Below, one piece after another: positions 46,922 through 56,832 of a stretch of 64,000 nucleotides of DNA. Every line of letters begins with the position of its first letter. The first letter of the stretch is position 1. The DNA comes from Vibrio algarum (GTDB taxonomy: Bacteria; Pseudomonadota; Gammaproteobacteria; Enterobacterales; Vibrionaceae), in the NCBI RefSeq assembly GCF_028204155.1, contig NZ_JAQLOI010000003.1:496001-560000 (forward strand), read 5' to 3'. Made by a program: the position numbers and the translations under genes. The notes below the pieces were generated by a model. The model was not told the DNA's origin and made no database searches. It saw nothing but the letters and a program-made list of their open reading frames with translations.

Positions 46922-49744
46922 ATGGAACCTATATATATAGAGTTAATACAGACTCTCAAAACTCATATCGATGAAAAGAGAATCATCACTGACCCAACCT
47001 TAACCCTTGCCTACGGCACTGATGCTAGCTTTTATAGAATGGTACCTAAAATCATTCTTCAGCTCGATACTCTTGATGAAGTTGTCCTCACCATCAAAGC
47101 CTGTAATGAAAAGCAGATACCAATAACATTTCGCGCCGCAGGAACGAGTCTATCTGGACAAGCAATATCTGACTCTGTGCTTATTACCTTAACCACAAAC
47201 TGGCGTAATCATAAGATCATTGATGAAGGCGAACAGATTTGGCTGCAGCCTGGTGTTATTGGTGCAGACGCTAACAAATATCTTTCCCCTTACGGGCGTA
47301 TGATTGGTCCAGATCCTGCTTCTATCAATACTTGTAAAATTGGGGGAATAGCAGCAAACAATGCATCTGGTATGTGTTGTGGCACATCTAAAAATAGCTA
47401 TAAAACCCTCGCAGGAATGACCGTTGTCTTGGCTGATGGTACTGTGCTCGATACTCTCGATGATAGCAGTATTGAATCTTTTAAATTTAGCCATAAAGAA
47501 CTATTGTCAGACCTAACAATACTCGCCCAAGAATGTCAGAACAACTCTGATATTGCAGACAAAATACGCCATAAATATCGTCTTAAAAACACTACTGGAT
47601 ACAGCCTTAATTCGTTGGTAGATTATGATGACCCAATTGATATTCTTCAGCACCTACTCATCGGTTCAGAAGGTACACTCGGCTTCATCGCCGACATCAC
47701 TTATAACACAGTAATCGACCACGCTTTTAAAGCATCTGGGTTGTTTCTATTCGCCGATATTGAGACCACTTGTTTCGCTGTCAGCGAATTGAGTAAAACC
47801 GATGTAGCTGCGGTTGAATTAATGGATAGCCGCTCACTCGCTTCTGTCGCCAATGAGCCGGGCATGCCTGATTTTATCGCTGAATTAGAAGCAAAAGGGA
47901 ACAAAGAAGCAGCAGCCATTCTTGTGGAAATGCATGCTGTAGATGAACAAGATCTCGCGACTCAAGTCAAAGCTATTACGAGTATCATTAACCAATTTTC
48001 ACCCATTGAAGCAGTAGAGTTTAGCCGTGATGCTACCGTTTGCGCTCAACTTTGGGCTATACGAAAAGGACTATTTCCCGCCGTTGGTGCGGTACGAGAA
48101 ACGGGTACAACGGTAATTATCGAAGATGTTGCATTTCCATTGGCCCAACTCGCACCCGCCGTTCGAGACTTACAGAACCTATTCATTAAGCACGAATATA
48201 ATGAAGCAATAATTTTTGGTCATGCGTTAGCCGGTAACCTACACTTTGTCTTTACTCAAGCCTTTGAAACCGAATCAGAAATAAACCGTTATAGTGCCTT
48301 TATGGACGACGTGGCACAACTCGTGGCAGTAGAATACAAAGGTTCACTAAAAGCAGAGCACGGCACAGGCCGAAATATGGCACCCTACGTAGAACTGGAG
48401 TGGGGCAAAGACGGCTATGAATTGATGCAAAAGATCAAACGCATCTTTGATACAACCGGTATTCTAAACCCCGGAGTCATCCTAAATAGCGATCACGAAT
48501 CGCATATAAAAAACCTCAAAGAAATGCCGGCAGCCGATGAATTAATCGACAAGTGTATCGAATGTGGATTTTGTGAGCCAGTGTGCCCTTCTAGAAACCT
48601 TTCATTGACGCCAAGACAGCGAAACACTGTCTATCGTGAAATACGCCGTCTCTATAAGACTAATGAAGACCCGGCTAAACTCGCCGAAATGGAAAAAGTA
48701 TTCCGCTACCAAGGTATTGATACCTGTGCCGCGACTGGGCTCTGCGGAGACCGCTGTCCAGTTGGGATTAATACCGGTGATCTCATGCGAAAACTCCGGG
48801 AAGATCACTCTTCTCTTGCCAAAACAATAGCGAGTTGGACTGCGGATCATTTCGAGGGTGTCACCTCCGCCACCAAGCTAGGATTGGGAGCAGCAAATGG
48901 TGTGCATAGCCTTATTGGAACGAACAACATGCGAGCTATCACCAAAGCGGCTCACAAACTATCAGGCAAGCGAGTACCGTTATGGACACCACATCTTCCA
49001 AGACCTGCGAAAGATATCGCTACAATTAAGATAAACTCGGTAGGCAAAGAGAAAGTAGTTTATTTCCCTAGTTGCGCGTCTCGCAATATGGGAACAGAAA
49101 AAAACGCCATAGACAGTCGACCATTAGCAGAAGTAACGATTTCGCTACTTGAAAAAGCGGGGTACGACGTAATACTCCCTGATGACGTAAAAAATCAGTG
49201 CTGTGGTATGCCGTATAAAAGTAAAGGTTTCGTTGATACCGCAAATAGCAAAATGGGTGACTTACAAGCATCACTTTGGCAGGCTTCTAAGCAAGGGGAG
49301 TATCCTATCCTTATGGACACCAGTCCATGTGCAAGCTTAAGCAAAGAAGCCCTACAAAAAGAGTTATCGATATACGAACCGTTTAAGTTTGTTGCCGAGT
49401 ACGTATTGCCTCGACTAGCTATAACGCCTCAAAAAGAACCTGTAATGTTACATATTACCTGTACATCGAGAAAGAGTGGCTTAGCTGGTGTTATACAGCA
49501 GGTGACTGAAGCGTGTGCTGAAAATGTGATCATTCCTGAAGACATACAGTGTTGTGGATTTGCAGGTGACAAAGGGTTTACCAAACCGGAATTGAATGCC
49601 TCTGCGTTAGCCTCTTTAAAATCAGAAGTACCTGATAATTGTACAGAAGGTTATTCTAACAGCAGAACTTGTGAAATAGGCTTATCAGAGCATAGTGGTA
49701 TCGAGTACCGCTCTATTCTTTATTTGGTAGATAAGGTTAGTTAA
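46922..49744 (+). CDS. FAD/Fe-S D-lactate dehydrogenase (Dld-II type)
   Basis: 940 residues. FAD-binding_4 domain (ITFRAAGTSLSGQAI, GPDPASINTCKIGGIAANN, LIGSEGTLGFIADIT), FAD-oxidase C-domain (AEHGTGRNMAPYVE), two Fe-S clusters (CIECGFCEPVCPS; CAATGLCGDRCPVG) and C-terminal CCG repeats (CCGMPYKSKG, CCGFAGDKGF). Size and order match Shewanella Dld-II, which oxidises D-lactate to pyruvate at the membrane with quinone. GGAG before the ATG. A lactate permease follows after a terminator and 0.7 kb, as in Shewanella. Glycolate or other 2-hydroxyacids remain possible. Confidence 0.88.
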   Translation: MEPIYIELIQTLKTHIDEKRIITDPTLTLAYGTDASFYRMVPKIILQLDTLDEVVLTIKACNEKQIPITFRAAGTSLSGQAISDSVLITLTTNWRNHKIIDEGEQIWLQPGVIGADANKYLSPYGRMIGPDPASINTCKIGGIAANNASGMCCGTSKNSYKTLAGMTVVLADGTVLDTLDDSSIESFKFSHKELLSDLTILAQECQNNSDIADKIRHKYRLKNTTGYSLNSLVDYDDPIDILQHLLIGSEGTLGFIADITYNTVIDHAFKASGLFLFADIETTCFAVSELSKTDVAAVELMDSRSLASVANEPGMPDFIAELEAKGNKEAAAILVEMHAVDEQDLATQVKAITSIINQFSPIEAVEFSRDATVCAQLWAIRKGLFPAVGAVRETGTTVIIEDVAFPLAQLAPAVRDLQNLFIKHEYNEAIIFGHALAGNLHFVFTQAFETESEINRYSAFMDDVAQLVAVEYKGSLKAEHGTGRNMAPYVELEWGKDGYELMQKIKRIFDTTGILNPGVILNSDHESHIKNLKEMPAADELIDKCIECGFCEPVCPSRNLSLTPRQRNTVYREIRRLYKTNEDPAKLAEMEKVFRYQGIDTCAATGLCGDRCPVGINTGDLMRKLREDHSSLAKTIASWTADHFEGVTSATKLGLGAANGVHSLIGTNNMRAITKAAHKLSGKRVPLWTPHLPRPAKDIATIKINSVGKEKVVYFPSCASRNMGTEKNAIDSRPLAEVTISLLEKAGYDVILPDDVKNQCCGMPYKSKGFVDTANSKMGDLQASLWQASKQGEYPILMDTSPCASLSKEALQKELSIYEPFKFVAEYVLPRLAITPQKEPVMLHITCTSRKSGLAGVIQQVTEACAENVIIPEDIQCCGFAGDKGFTKPELNASALASLKSEVPDNCTEGYSNSRTCEIGLSEHSGIEYRSILYLVDKVS

Positions 49745-49788
49745 CAACCGGTTTCATGCTATTTAGACCGATATGGATTCACTTTATT

Positions 49789-49814
49789 AAGCAGCCTTCA
49801 GGCTGCTTTTTTAT
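49789..49814 (+). terminator. Terminator after D-lactate dehydrogenase
   Basis: AAGCAGCC (49789-49796), TTCA loop, GGCTGCTT (49801-49808), then a T-run. Confidence 0.92.
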
Positions 49815-50426
49815 TACATAATTGATAGGAATGGAACTAAGCTGGAATGATTGATTTCTTGTCCGTCACATCCATGCCACTGGTTAAACTTCTATTTATG
49901 GTTGATATTTGAATAAAAAATTAAATTTAAATAAATAAAACTAAAAAAATTAAAATACCTAATTGTGAGTATTTTTAATATGTTACTAAATTACAAAAAT
50001 CCTAACCATTAATAGGTATTATTTACTTATACAACGTAAATAAGCTACAAACCAAATTTAAATAAAAATAACACTTAAATTTTAAATAATATATACAAAT
50101 TAAAACAGATATAAAACTCGTATCTATTATCATTATTTTTGCAACACTCTGTGTCATTTGGCTATTAATCAACAAGAGCTAGAGAATTAAGTTATTGATA
50201 AATAGAATTAATTATTTAACCAAAACATAATCAACTCATAGCATTAACATAATAAACCATTATGTTACACAAAGACAACAATGCCAGCCTTTAATTACAT
50301 AAGAATCAATATAGACTATCAGGTAAATAAATAACATCCGTATAAAAATAACGAAATTATAAAAATCACTATTATTAAAAATATTATTAACCCAATAAAG
50401 ATAGAACACAAACTGGAGTAGTTTTA
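49815..50426 (+). other. AT-rich non-coding region before lctP
   Basis: About 600 bp, strikingly A/T-rich with long stretches without G or C; no gene supported. It presumably carries the lctP promoter; the low-GC composition suggests bent DNA or an H-NS target, which is inference. Confidence 0.4.
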
Positions 50427-52013
50427 ATGACCACCCTATTAATATCAGTAACACCAATAATATTACTCATCTGGATGATGACCAAAAAAAATGGCATCCC
50501 ATCTCATATAGCCCTTCCTATCACAGCCTTACTGGTTGGGATATTACAATACTTCCATTTTAATACCGACTTTACCCTAATAAGTGCAAACGTTATTGCT
50601 GGCTCCCTCTCTGCTATTACCCCTATTTCAATCGTAGCTGGCGCAATATTAGTAAATAGACTCACATTCCTTTCCGGAGCTGAAGCGACGATTCGAAGCT
50701 GGCTAGAAGGTATTAGTAAAAATCAGGTAGCCCAATTGATGATCATTGGTTGGGCATTTGCCTTCATGATAGAAGGCGCGTCTGGTTTCGGTACACCAGC
50801 CGCCATTGCTGCGCCTATTTTAGTTGGATTAGGATTTCCACCGCTTAAAGTCGCCATGCTTGCACTGGTAATGAACTCTGTACCTGTCTCCTTTGGTGCT
50901 GTAGGCACACCAACTTGGTTTGGTTTTTCTAATCTTGGGTTGGATATGGAAACCCTACAAGAAGCCGGAAAGGTAAGTGCGCTTATCCATTTAATCGCTG
51001 CTTTTGTTATTCCTCCGATGGCGCTTAGATTTGTCGTGAAATGGCAAGAGATACGGAAAAACTACTTATTCGTTCTGTTAAGTACGCTCTCTTGCACCGT
51101 ACCTTACTTCTTAATTGCACAGTGGAACTATGAATTCCCAGCATTAGTAGGAGGGGCGATTGGCCTATTGCTTTCCGTTCTTATTGCAAAAGCACAAATT
51201 GGTTTAGGCAAAGAAGAAGGTCAAACAGAAGATATTCAAAAAACGACAGTGACCGGTGCTCAGGTATTTAAAGCAATGACCCCAACACTGCTGCTCATTC
51301 TGATTCTCGTCGTTACGCGTATCAAGCAATTCGGTCTAAAAGCAATGCTGACTGACAATACCGAGATGTTTACTCTCTCGTTCGGTCCTTTGGGCGATTT
51401 CAGTGTTAGCAACGCTCTAATACTAAAATTAAGTCACATTTTGGGAACGGATGTGGGCTGGGCCTATAAGACATTATATGTCCCCGCTGCCATTCCTTTT
51501 CTTCTCGTGGCGCTTATTTCTATCCCAGTTTTTAACCTTCAAAGAAACGTGGTTAAACAGATGTTTGCTGAAACGGCTAATCGCATAAAGATGCCATTTA
51601 TCGCACTCGTGGGCGCGTTAATAATGGTCAAGCTTATGATGACCGGAGACAGCAACTCTCCCATTATGGTAACAGGACAAGCATTTTCTGATTTAATGGG
51701 TTCAAGTTGGCAATACGTTGCAGCTTATTTGGGCGCATTAGGGGCATTTTTCTCTGGTTCGGCTACCGTATCTAACCTCACTTTTGGTGCGATTCAACAG
51801 ACTATTGCTATTAACGTCGGTATTTCCCAAACCACTATTTTAGGTCTTCAATCTGTTGGAGGAGCTATGGGGAACATGGTTTGCATTAACAATATCATCG
51901 CTGTTTCTACTATCTTAGGAATAGCAAATAAGGAAGGTTACATAATTAAACGTACCGTCAAGCCTATGATCGTTTACGGTATTGTTGCGGCCATTGTAAG
52001 TACGTTCATCTAA
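50427..52013 (+). CDS. lctP: L-lactate permease (LctP family)
   Basis: 528 residues, many hydrophobic helices; family motifs MIEGASGFGTPAAIAAPILVGLGF and MNSVPVSFGAVGTPTWFG, plus late FFSGSATVSNLTFG and QSVGGAMGNMVCINNIIAVS. Imports D- and L-lactate with H+ (some members glycolate). TGGAG before the ATG. Next to the D-lactate dehydrogenase gene and convergent with a LysR gene. Confidence 0.93.
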   Translation: MTTLLISVTPIILLIWMMTKKNGIPSHIALPITALLVGILQYFHFNTDFTLISANVIAGSLSAITPISIVAGAILVNRLTFLSGAEATIRSWLEGISKNQVAQLMIIGWAFAFMIEGASGFGTPAAIAAPILVGLGFPPLKVAMLALVMNSVPVSFGAVGTPTWFGFSNLGLDMETLQEAGKVSALIHLIAAFVIPPMALRFVVKWQEIRKNYLFVLLSTLSCTVPYFLIAQWNYEFPALVGGAIGLLLSVLIAKAQIGLGKEEGQTEDIQKTTVTGAQVFKAMTPTLLLILILVVTRIKQFGLKAMLTDNTEMFTLSFGPLGDFSVSNALILKLSHILGTDVGWAYKTLYVPAAIPFLLVALISIPVFNLQRNVVKQMFAETANRIKMPFIALVGALIMVKLMMTGDSNSPIMVTGQAFSDLMGSSWQYVAAYLGALGAFFSGSATVSNLTFGAIQQTIAINVGISQTTILGLQSVGGAMGNMVCINNIIAVSTILGIANKEGYIIKRTVKPMIVYGIVAAIVSTFI

Positions 52014-52058
52014 ATCCAAGCTGAGTAATGTTGCAAGAGGCCTCGACAACTGTACCTT

Positions 52059-52964
52059 TTAAAAACTCTCAGCGTTTCTGTTATAACTGTCGTAAATGTG
52101 CTCTATAAATAGCTTAGTTTTAACCGGTAAATGTTTGGTATAAGGATAAACAGCAAAAATACCCAAGCATTTACCTACCTGTTTATGGAGCACTTCCACA
52201 AGCGAGCCCGATTTCAAATCTTCAGCAACTAATACTTTTGGCACATAAATCAAACCTTGCCCTAACAACGCGGCACGCCTTAGTGCTGAGGCGTTGTTAG
52301 TACAAAAATTCCCTGCAACTTTTAGAGTAAATGGCTCTCTTTCCCCTTTAAACAACCATTCATCTGAACCGGTTTCCTGAAATGAATAACCTAAGCAATT
52401 GTGTTCTGTAAGATCTTGAGGGACTTTAGGAATAGTATGTTTCTCAAAGTAATTCGGCGCTCCACAAATTATCCAGTGAGCATCAACAAGTCGCCTTGCA
52501 ATCAAGCTTGAATCCGGGAGTACACCTGTTCGGATTGCTAAATCATAGCCACCCGAAAGCAAATCAACAAATTGATTATCTAAGTCCATATGTACGGTAA
52601 TATCAGGGAATTTTTCACTAAACTCAGCAATAGCCTGAGGTAAAATAAGCTCACCAGAAATGGTGGGGACAGTTAAACGTATCGTCCCCGAAAAGGTGTC
52701 ACTTAACCCTTTTAATTCTTCTTGAGCATTTTCAACAGAAAGGTAAATTTCTCTCGCATGGCGAAAAAACACTTCTCCCGCTTCCGTAAGAGTAAGTTTC
52801 CGAGTCGTTCTAAAGATAAGTTGTACGCTTAACTCTTGTTCCAAACGAGTAATGCGTTTACTGATCACGGATTTCGTTAGACCTACTTTTTCCGCTGCTT
52901 TACTAAAAGACCCAAGCTCAATTAGATGGTAGAAAATTAGAAAATCGTCTGTATTTCTCTTCAT
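52059..52964 (-). CDS. LysR-type regulator
   Basis: 301 residues: N-terminal HTH (GSFSKAAEKVGLTKSVISKRITRLEQEL) and LysR substrate-binding domain. Convergent with lctP and divergent from nothing nearby, so its target is not obvious from position; the lactate genes are only a guess. It belongs to the CrgA-like group by the RTTRKLTLTEAGEVFF motif. Confidence 0.9.
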   Translation of the reverse strand: MKRNTDDFLIFYHLIELGSFSKAAEKVGLTKSVISKRITRLEQELSVQLIFRTTRKLTLTEAGEVFFRHAREIYLSVENAQEELKGLSDTFSGTIRLTVPTISGELILPQAIAEFSEKFPDITVHMDLDNQFVDLLSGGYDLAIRTGVLPDSSLIARRLVDAHWIICGAPNYFEKHTIPKVPQDLTEHNCLGYSFQETGSDEWLFKGEREPFTLKVAGNFCTNNASALRRAALLGQGLIYVPKVLVAEDLKSGSLVEVLHKQVGKCLGIFAVYPYTKHLPVKTKLFIEHIYDSYNRNAESF

Positions 52965-53041
52965 TATTAAGGCTCTTGCAACATTTAAAGGGACCGTTGC
53001 TAAGATCTTACTAAAGAATAGATAAAGTTACCGAGATCGAA

Positions 53042-53290
53042 CTAGGAATTAACAAAATAGAGCTCATCACACGTGCAATTAAATTCATCTAACGGAAACC
53101 AAGATTTCTCCACATTATCTAATAGAAAGAGCTGACCACTAGAATACTTGAATTCAAACTTACGTTGTTCATCATCCGTATAGGCAAGTCTTATATCGTT
53201 GGGATTAGCGCTGATTACAGAAACTTTACTTGGTTCAGCGCTCGTCACATCAATAAATTTATCAAGCGCCTCTTTAATCTGATATCGCAT
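53042..53290 (-). CDS. Small hypothetical protein
   Basis: 82 residues, unrecognised. Very strong ribosome site (AGGAGGAG ends 5 nt before the ATG), which supports that it is real. Soluble, mixed alpha/beta composition, one Cys pair (CTCDE). No membrane segment. Confidence 0.7.
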   Translation of the reverse strand: MRYQIKEALDKFIDVTSAEPSKVSVISANPNDIRLAYTDDEQRKFEFKYSSGQLFLLDNVEKSWFPLDEFNCTCDELYFVNS

Positions 53291-53511
53291 ATCTCCTCCT
53301 GAGAATAACTTTTTAGATACTGTAAGCTATAAACATGATAAAAAACAGAATTTTAATCCATTATTTTTGAATCGTCTCTGACATTAAGTAGGATGTATAA
53401 AAAGTGTCCACCTTCCTAAACAATTATTGTTAGAAAAATTCCGGTTGTACTTGCTGCGATTTAGTAACAAGATAACGTCAATCACCCTATAACCTTCAAA
53501 TCGGTTCCTAA

Positions 53512-54411
53512 ATGACACTACGTAATATGCTTCAACTCCTGCTGCTTGCAGCCCTTTGGGGTGGTTCATTTTTGTTTATGAGAGTGTCAGCAAATGCGCT
53601 TGGACCGGCAGTATTGATTGAAGCTAGGGTAACATTAGCCGCACTTTTTTTATTGCTCGTATCATTGTTTTTAAAAAGAAAACTGCCACTGTTAAAGTAC
53701 AAACGACACTTCTTAATTATTGGGTTATTTAATACCGCGCTGCCCTTTCTCTTTTTTGCTTACGCCGCACAGACACTTAATGCATCAACACTTTCTATAT
53801 TAAATTCAACTGCGGCCATTTGGGGCGCGGTTATTAGCGTATTCTGGACAAAAACAGCGCTAACGAGACAGGCTTCTTTTGGATTAGTTATAGGCGTGAT
53901 TGGTGTCGTCATTCTTGTTGGTTGGGATGCCGCGAGTTTAGGTTCAGAATCAATACTGCCAATCACTGCAGGGATACTAGCTGCCGTTTGTTATGGTATC
54001 GCCAGTAATTACACTAGAACGGCACCACAGATTTCATCCTTTGACAATGCACATGGAAACATGTGGGCTGCAGCTCTCATCGTCTTGCCATTGGTTTTCT
54101 TTATCCCAATCAGAGAAGTACCTACAATAGAAATCAGTCTGTCCGTTATTGCATTGGGCGTATTCAGCACAGGTGTTGCCTACTTGCTGTACTTTAACTT
54201 GGTTGCAAATGTCGGCGCAGCTTCAGCTCTTTCTGTTACTTTCCTCATTCCCGTTTTTGGTATCTTATGGGGTTACTTGATATTGGATGAACAAATAGGT
54301 TGGAACACCTTATTTGGTACACTATTGGTGCTTTCTGGCACCATGCTAGTTACCGGATTTTCCTTGCGCTCATTTGTCAATTCGAAGCTAAGAGTCGAGT
54401 GCAGCCGATAA
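53512..54411 (+). CDS. EamA/DMT-family exporter
   Basis: 299 residues, ten hydrophobic helices in two EamA repeats: LLAALWGGSFLFMRV opens the first and ITAGILAAVCYGIASNYTR the second; late FLIPVFGILWGYLILDE is a family hallmark. Members export amino acids or other metabolites; substrate unknown. Confidence 0.88.
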   Translation: MTLRNMLQLLLLAALWGGSFLFMRVSANALGPAVLIEARVTLAALFLLLVSLFLKRKLPLLKYKRHFLIIGLFNTALPFLFFAYAAQTLNASTLSILNSTAAIWGAVISVFWTKTALTRQASFGLVIGVIGVVILVGWDAASLGSESILPITAGILAAVCYGIASNYTRTAPQISSFDNAHGNMWAAALIVLPLVFFIPIREVPTIEISLSVIALGVFSTGVAYLLYFNLVANVGAASALSVTFLIPVFGILWGYLILDEQIGWNTLFGTLLVLSGTMLVTGFSLRSFVNSKLRVECSR

Positions 54412-54448
54412 ATTGATAAAAAATCAACTTTAGGTTACAAGAGTAAGC

Positions 54449-55437
54449 ATGACACCATATACAAAAAATTATATGCATTACATCATCAAGTTGACCTCAT
54501 TGATTACGATACTTTTTTTGGTGCCGTTTGGCTTTCATCCTGCTCACAACTTGGTAGCTATAATAACGAGTCAACACACATATTTTCTGGTGTTATCAAG
54601 GATAAAAACCTTGAAGAATCTAGTGGATTAGCCATTTCTATACTGAATCCAAACACGCTATGGAGCCACAATGACAGCGGTAATACACCTTCTCTAATTG
54701 CATTTGATTTACAAGGTAAATTCAAGGCTAAAGTGGATATTAAAGGAATCGAAAATATAGATTGGGAAGATCTAGCGGCATTTAAATACAATGAAGAGAA
54801 TTACCTCATTATCGCAGATACCGGTGACAATTACGCTCAACGAGACGAGTATTTTCTTCATATCATCCGAGAACCGCTGTTAACAAAAAAACATTATTTT
54901 GATCCCATTATCGTTACTCCCAACTGGAGTATCTCTTACACCTACGCAGATGGAGCTCGAGATTGCGAATCTGTCGCCGTGGACATGGTAAATGAAAAAA
55001 TATTATTACTATCTAAAAGAGAGCAACAACCTATTCTTTTTGAATTACCACTTCAAAGTAATAAATCATATCCTAATGATTTGAATAGTAATAAGCAACA
55101 AATTGCAACGAGATTAGGTGCAATCCCTTCATTCCCAGAACCAGCAAATCCGGAATTTAGTTTCATTGATTTACTAGGCTACTCGACACAACCGACGGCA
55201 ATGGATATCTCCAATAATGGCCGCTTTATCGCAGTACTGACCTATGACAGTGCGTTTGTATTTGAAACGAATGGCAGCACCGATTGGCTTTCCATACTTT
55301 CATCGCTACCAACAAGATACGAACTACCATCGTTAAAACAAGCCGAGTCATTAGCATTTGGGTCTGACAGCGGCAGCCTTTACGTCACTACTGAAAAACT
55401 ACCCGCCCCCATCATAGAAATCCCAATCAAATTATAA
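54449..55437 (+). pseudogene. Lipoprotein of unknown function, frameshift in the signal peptide
   Basis: First frame (54449-54631) is a signal peptide (MHYIIKLTSLITILFL) that then runs into nonsense. The other frame continues from the same point as FGAVWLSSCSQLGSYNN, with a lipobox LSSC, and stays open to 55437 (SSGLAISILNPNTLWSHND, IENIDWEDLAAFKYNEENY, DTGDNYAQRDEY). The switch is at seven T (54513-54519); eight T would give one 330-residue lipoprotein. Beta-propeller-like repeats are suggested; no family named. Error or slippage site. Confidence 0.75.
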
Positions 55438-55591
55438 ATTCCACTAAACCACGTTTTGAAAACAGAAAGCATCACCACCACCTAGCTAGATAAACTTCAA
55501 CATGCAAAATAAAGATTGCTAGGTGGCTGTTTATTTAAAATGAATATAAGATGAACCAAGTTTCTAAACCATTACTTATATTTTATTGATA

Positions 55592-56491
55592 ATGAATATT
55601 GAACACTTAAGATTATTTGTTCGAATCGCCGCAACGAATAATATCAGCCAAGCAGGGCAAGAACTCGGCTTATCACCTGCTGTTGCAAGTGCCCATGTAA
55701 ATAAGCTGGAAGAAGGACTAGGCGTGCGCCTGGTTCATCGTACGACTAGAAAGGTATCATTGACTGAAGAAGGTATCGACTTTCTCCCTCATGCAGAAGA
55801 AGTACTCGCAACCATTGAAGCCGCAAGAGCATCTGTTGGTGTAGGCAATGCATTACCTCAAGGCACTTTGCGGATAACAGCGCCAGCGTCATTTGGCCGA
55901 ATGCACTTACTGCCAGCACTGAAAGAGTTTTTGGCTTTACACCCTCGCCTTTCTATCGATTTGCGTCTAACCGATTCTATTGTCGATCTCGTTGAAGGTG
56001 GCTTCGATATTGCTATTCGAAATGCGGAACTAAAAGATTCAAGCTTGATTGCTCGTAAACTGGCACCGGACAATCGTATCATTTGCGCTTCACCCGACTA
56101 CCTAGCAAATAACGGTCAGCCTAGTTATCCCGAAGATCTTCGTGCGCATCACTGCATAAACCTAATGGGTTTAGAAAACTGGTTATTCGAAACACCCAAT
56201 GGAGCACTCAATATAAAGACAAAAGGCAATTTACGGACCGACCATGGTGAAGCAGTAAGAGACGCTTGTATTCAGGGGTTGGGTATAGCAATGGCAGCAA
56301 CTTGGAGTGTATATAAACAACTTGAAAGTGGTGAGTTGGTCCAGATTCTAAAAGAATATCCTTTAGATTCAGACTCTGGAATTTGGGCCGTTTACCCAAG
56401 TTCACGTTTACTGGCACCGAAGGTTAGAGCCTTTATTGATTATTTCGCTGACTACTATGGAAATCCGCCCTATTGGGACAAAACCGTTTAG
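55592..56491 (+). CDS. LysR-type regulator
   Basis: About 299 residues. N-terminal HTH (NISQAGQELGLSPAVASAHVNKLEEGL) then the RTTRKVSLTEEG and substrate-binding domain. Start at ATG 55592; a TTG at 55586 is weaker. Lies between the lipoprotein gene and the PL7 lyase gene on the same strand; role in alginate use is only a possibility. Confidence 0.9.
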   Translation: MNIEHLRLFVRIAATNNISQAGQELGLSPAVASAHVNKLEEGLGVRLVHRTTRKVSLTEEGIDFLPHAEEVLATIEAARASVGVGNALPQGTLRITAPASFGRMHLLPALKEFLALHPRLSIDLRLTDSIVDLVEGGFDIAIRNAELKDSSLIARKLAPDNRIICASPDYLANNGQPSYPEDLRAHHCINLMGLENWLFETPNGALNIKTKGNLRTDHGEAVRDACIQGLGIAMAATWSVYKQLESGELVQILKEYPLDSDSGIWAVYPSSRLLAPKVRAFIDYFADYYGNPPYWDKTV

Positions 56492-56832
56492 GATAAAAGG
56501 CTAATCAGAGTGTCGAATGGATTTCAATATCAAAATATTAGAATAGTGGTCGGTAATTGATAATTAACAGACAACGATAAACGGTTTATAGAAATAATAT
56601 ACAACCTGCCCATTTTTCGAGTAATAGGCAGAAGATCAAGTTAACACTTGTGCTTTTAAACTCTATTAAATACTTGCGTAAGTTCGTAAGCAAGCTTCCC
56701 GACAAAGTTTTCAAAACATTGTAAAAATTAGTACCACACCACAATTTCAAACACTTCCAATTTCCACTGCTATAAAAAAATGATATTTAACACCCACTAT
56801 TTGACTGACAATAACACAAAAGAGAAATTTGG
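56492..56832 (+). other. Non-coding region before the PL7 lyase
   Basis: About 340 bp, AT-rich, no supported gene. Promoter of the lyase is expected here; nothing certain seen. Confidence 0.35.
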
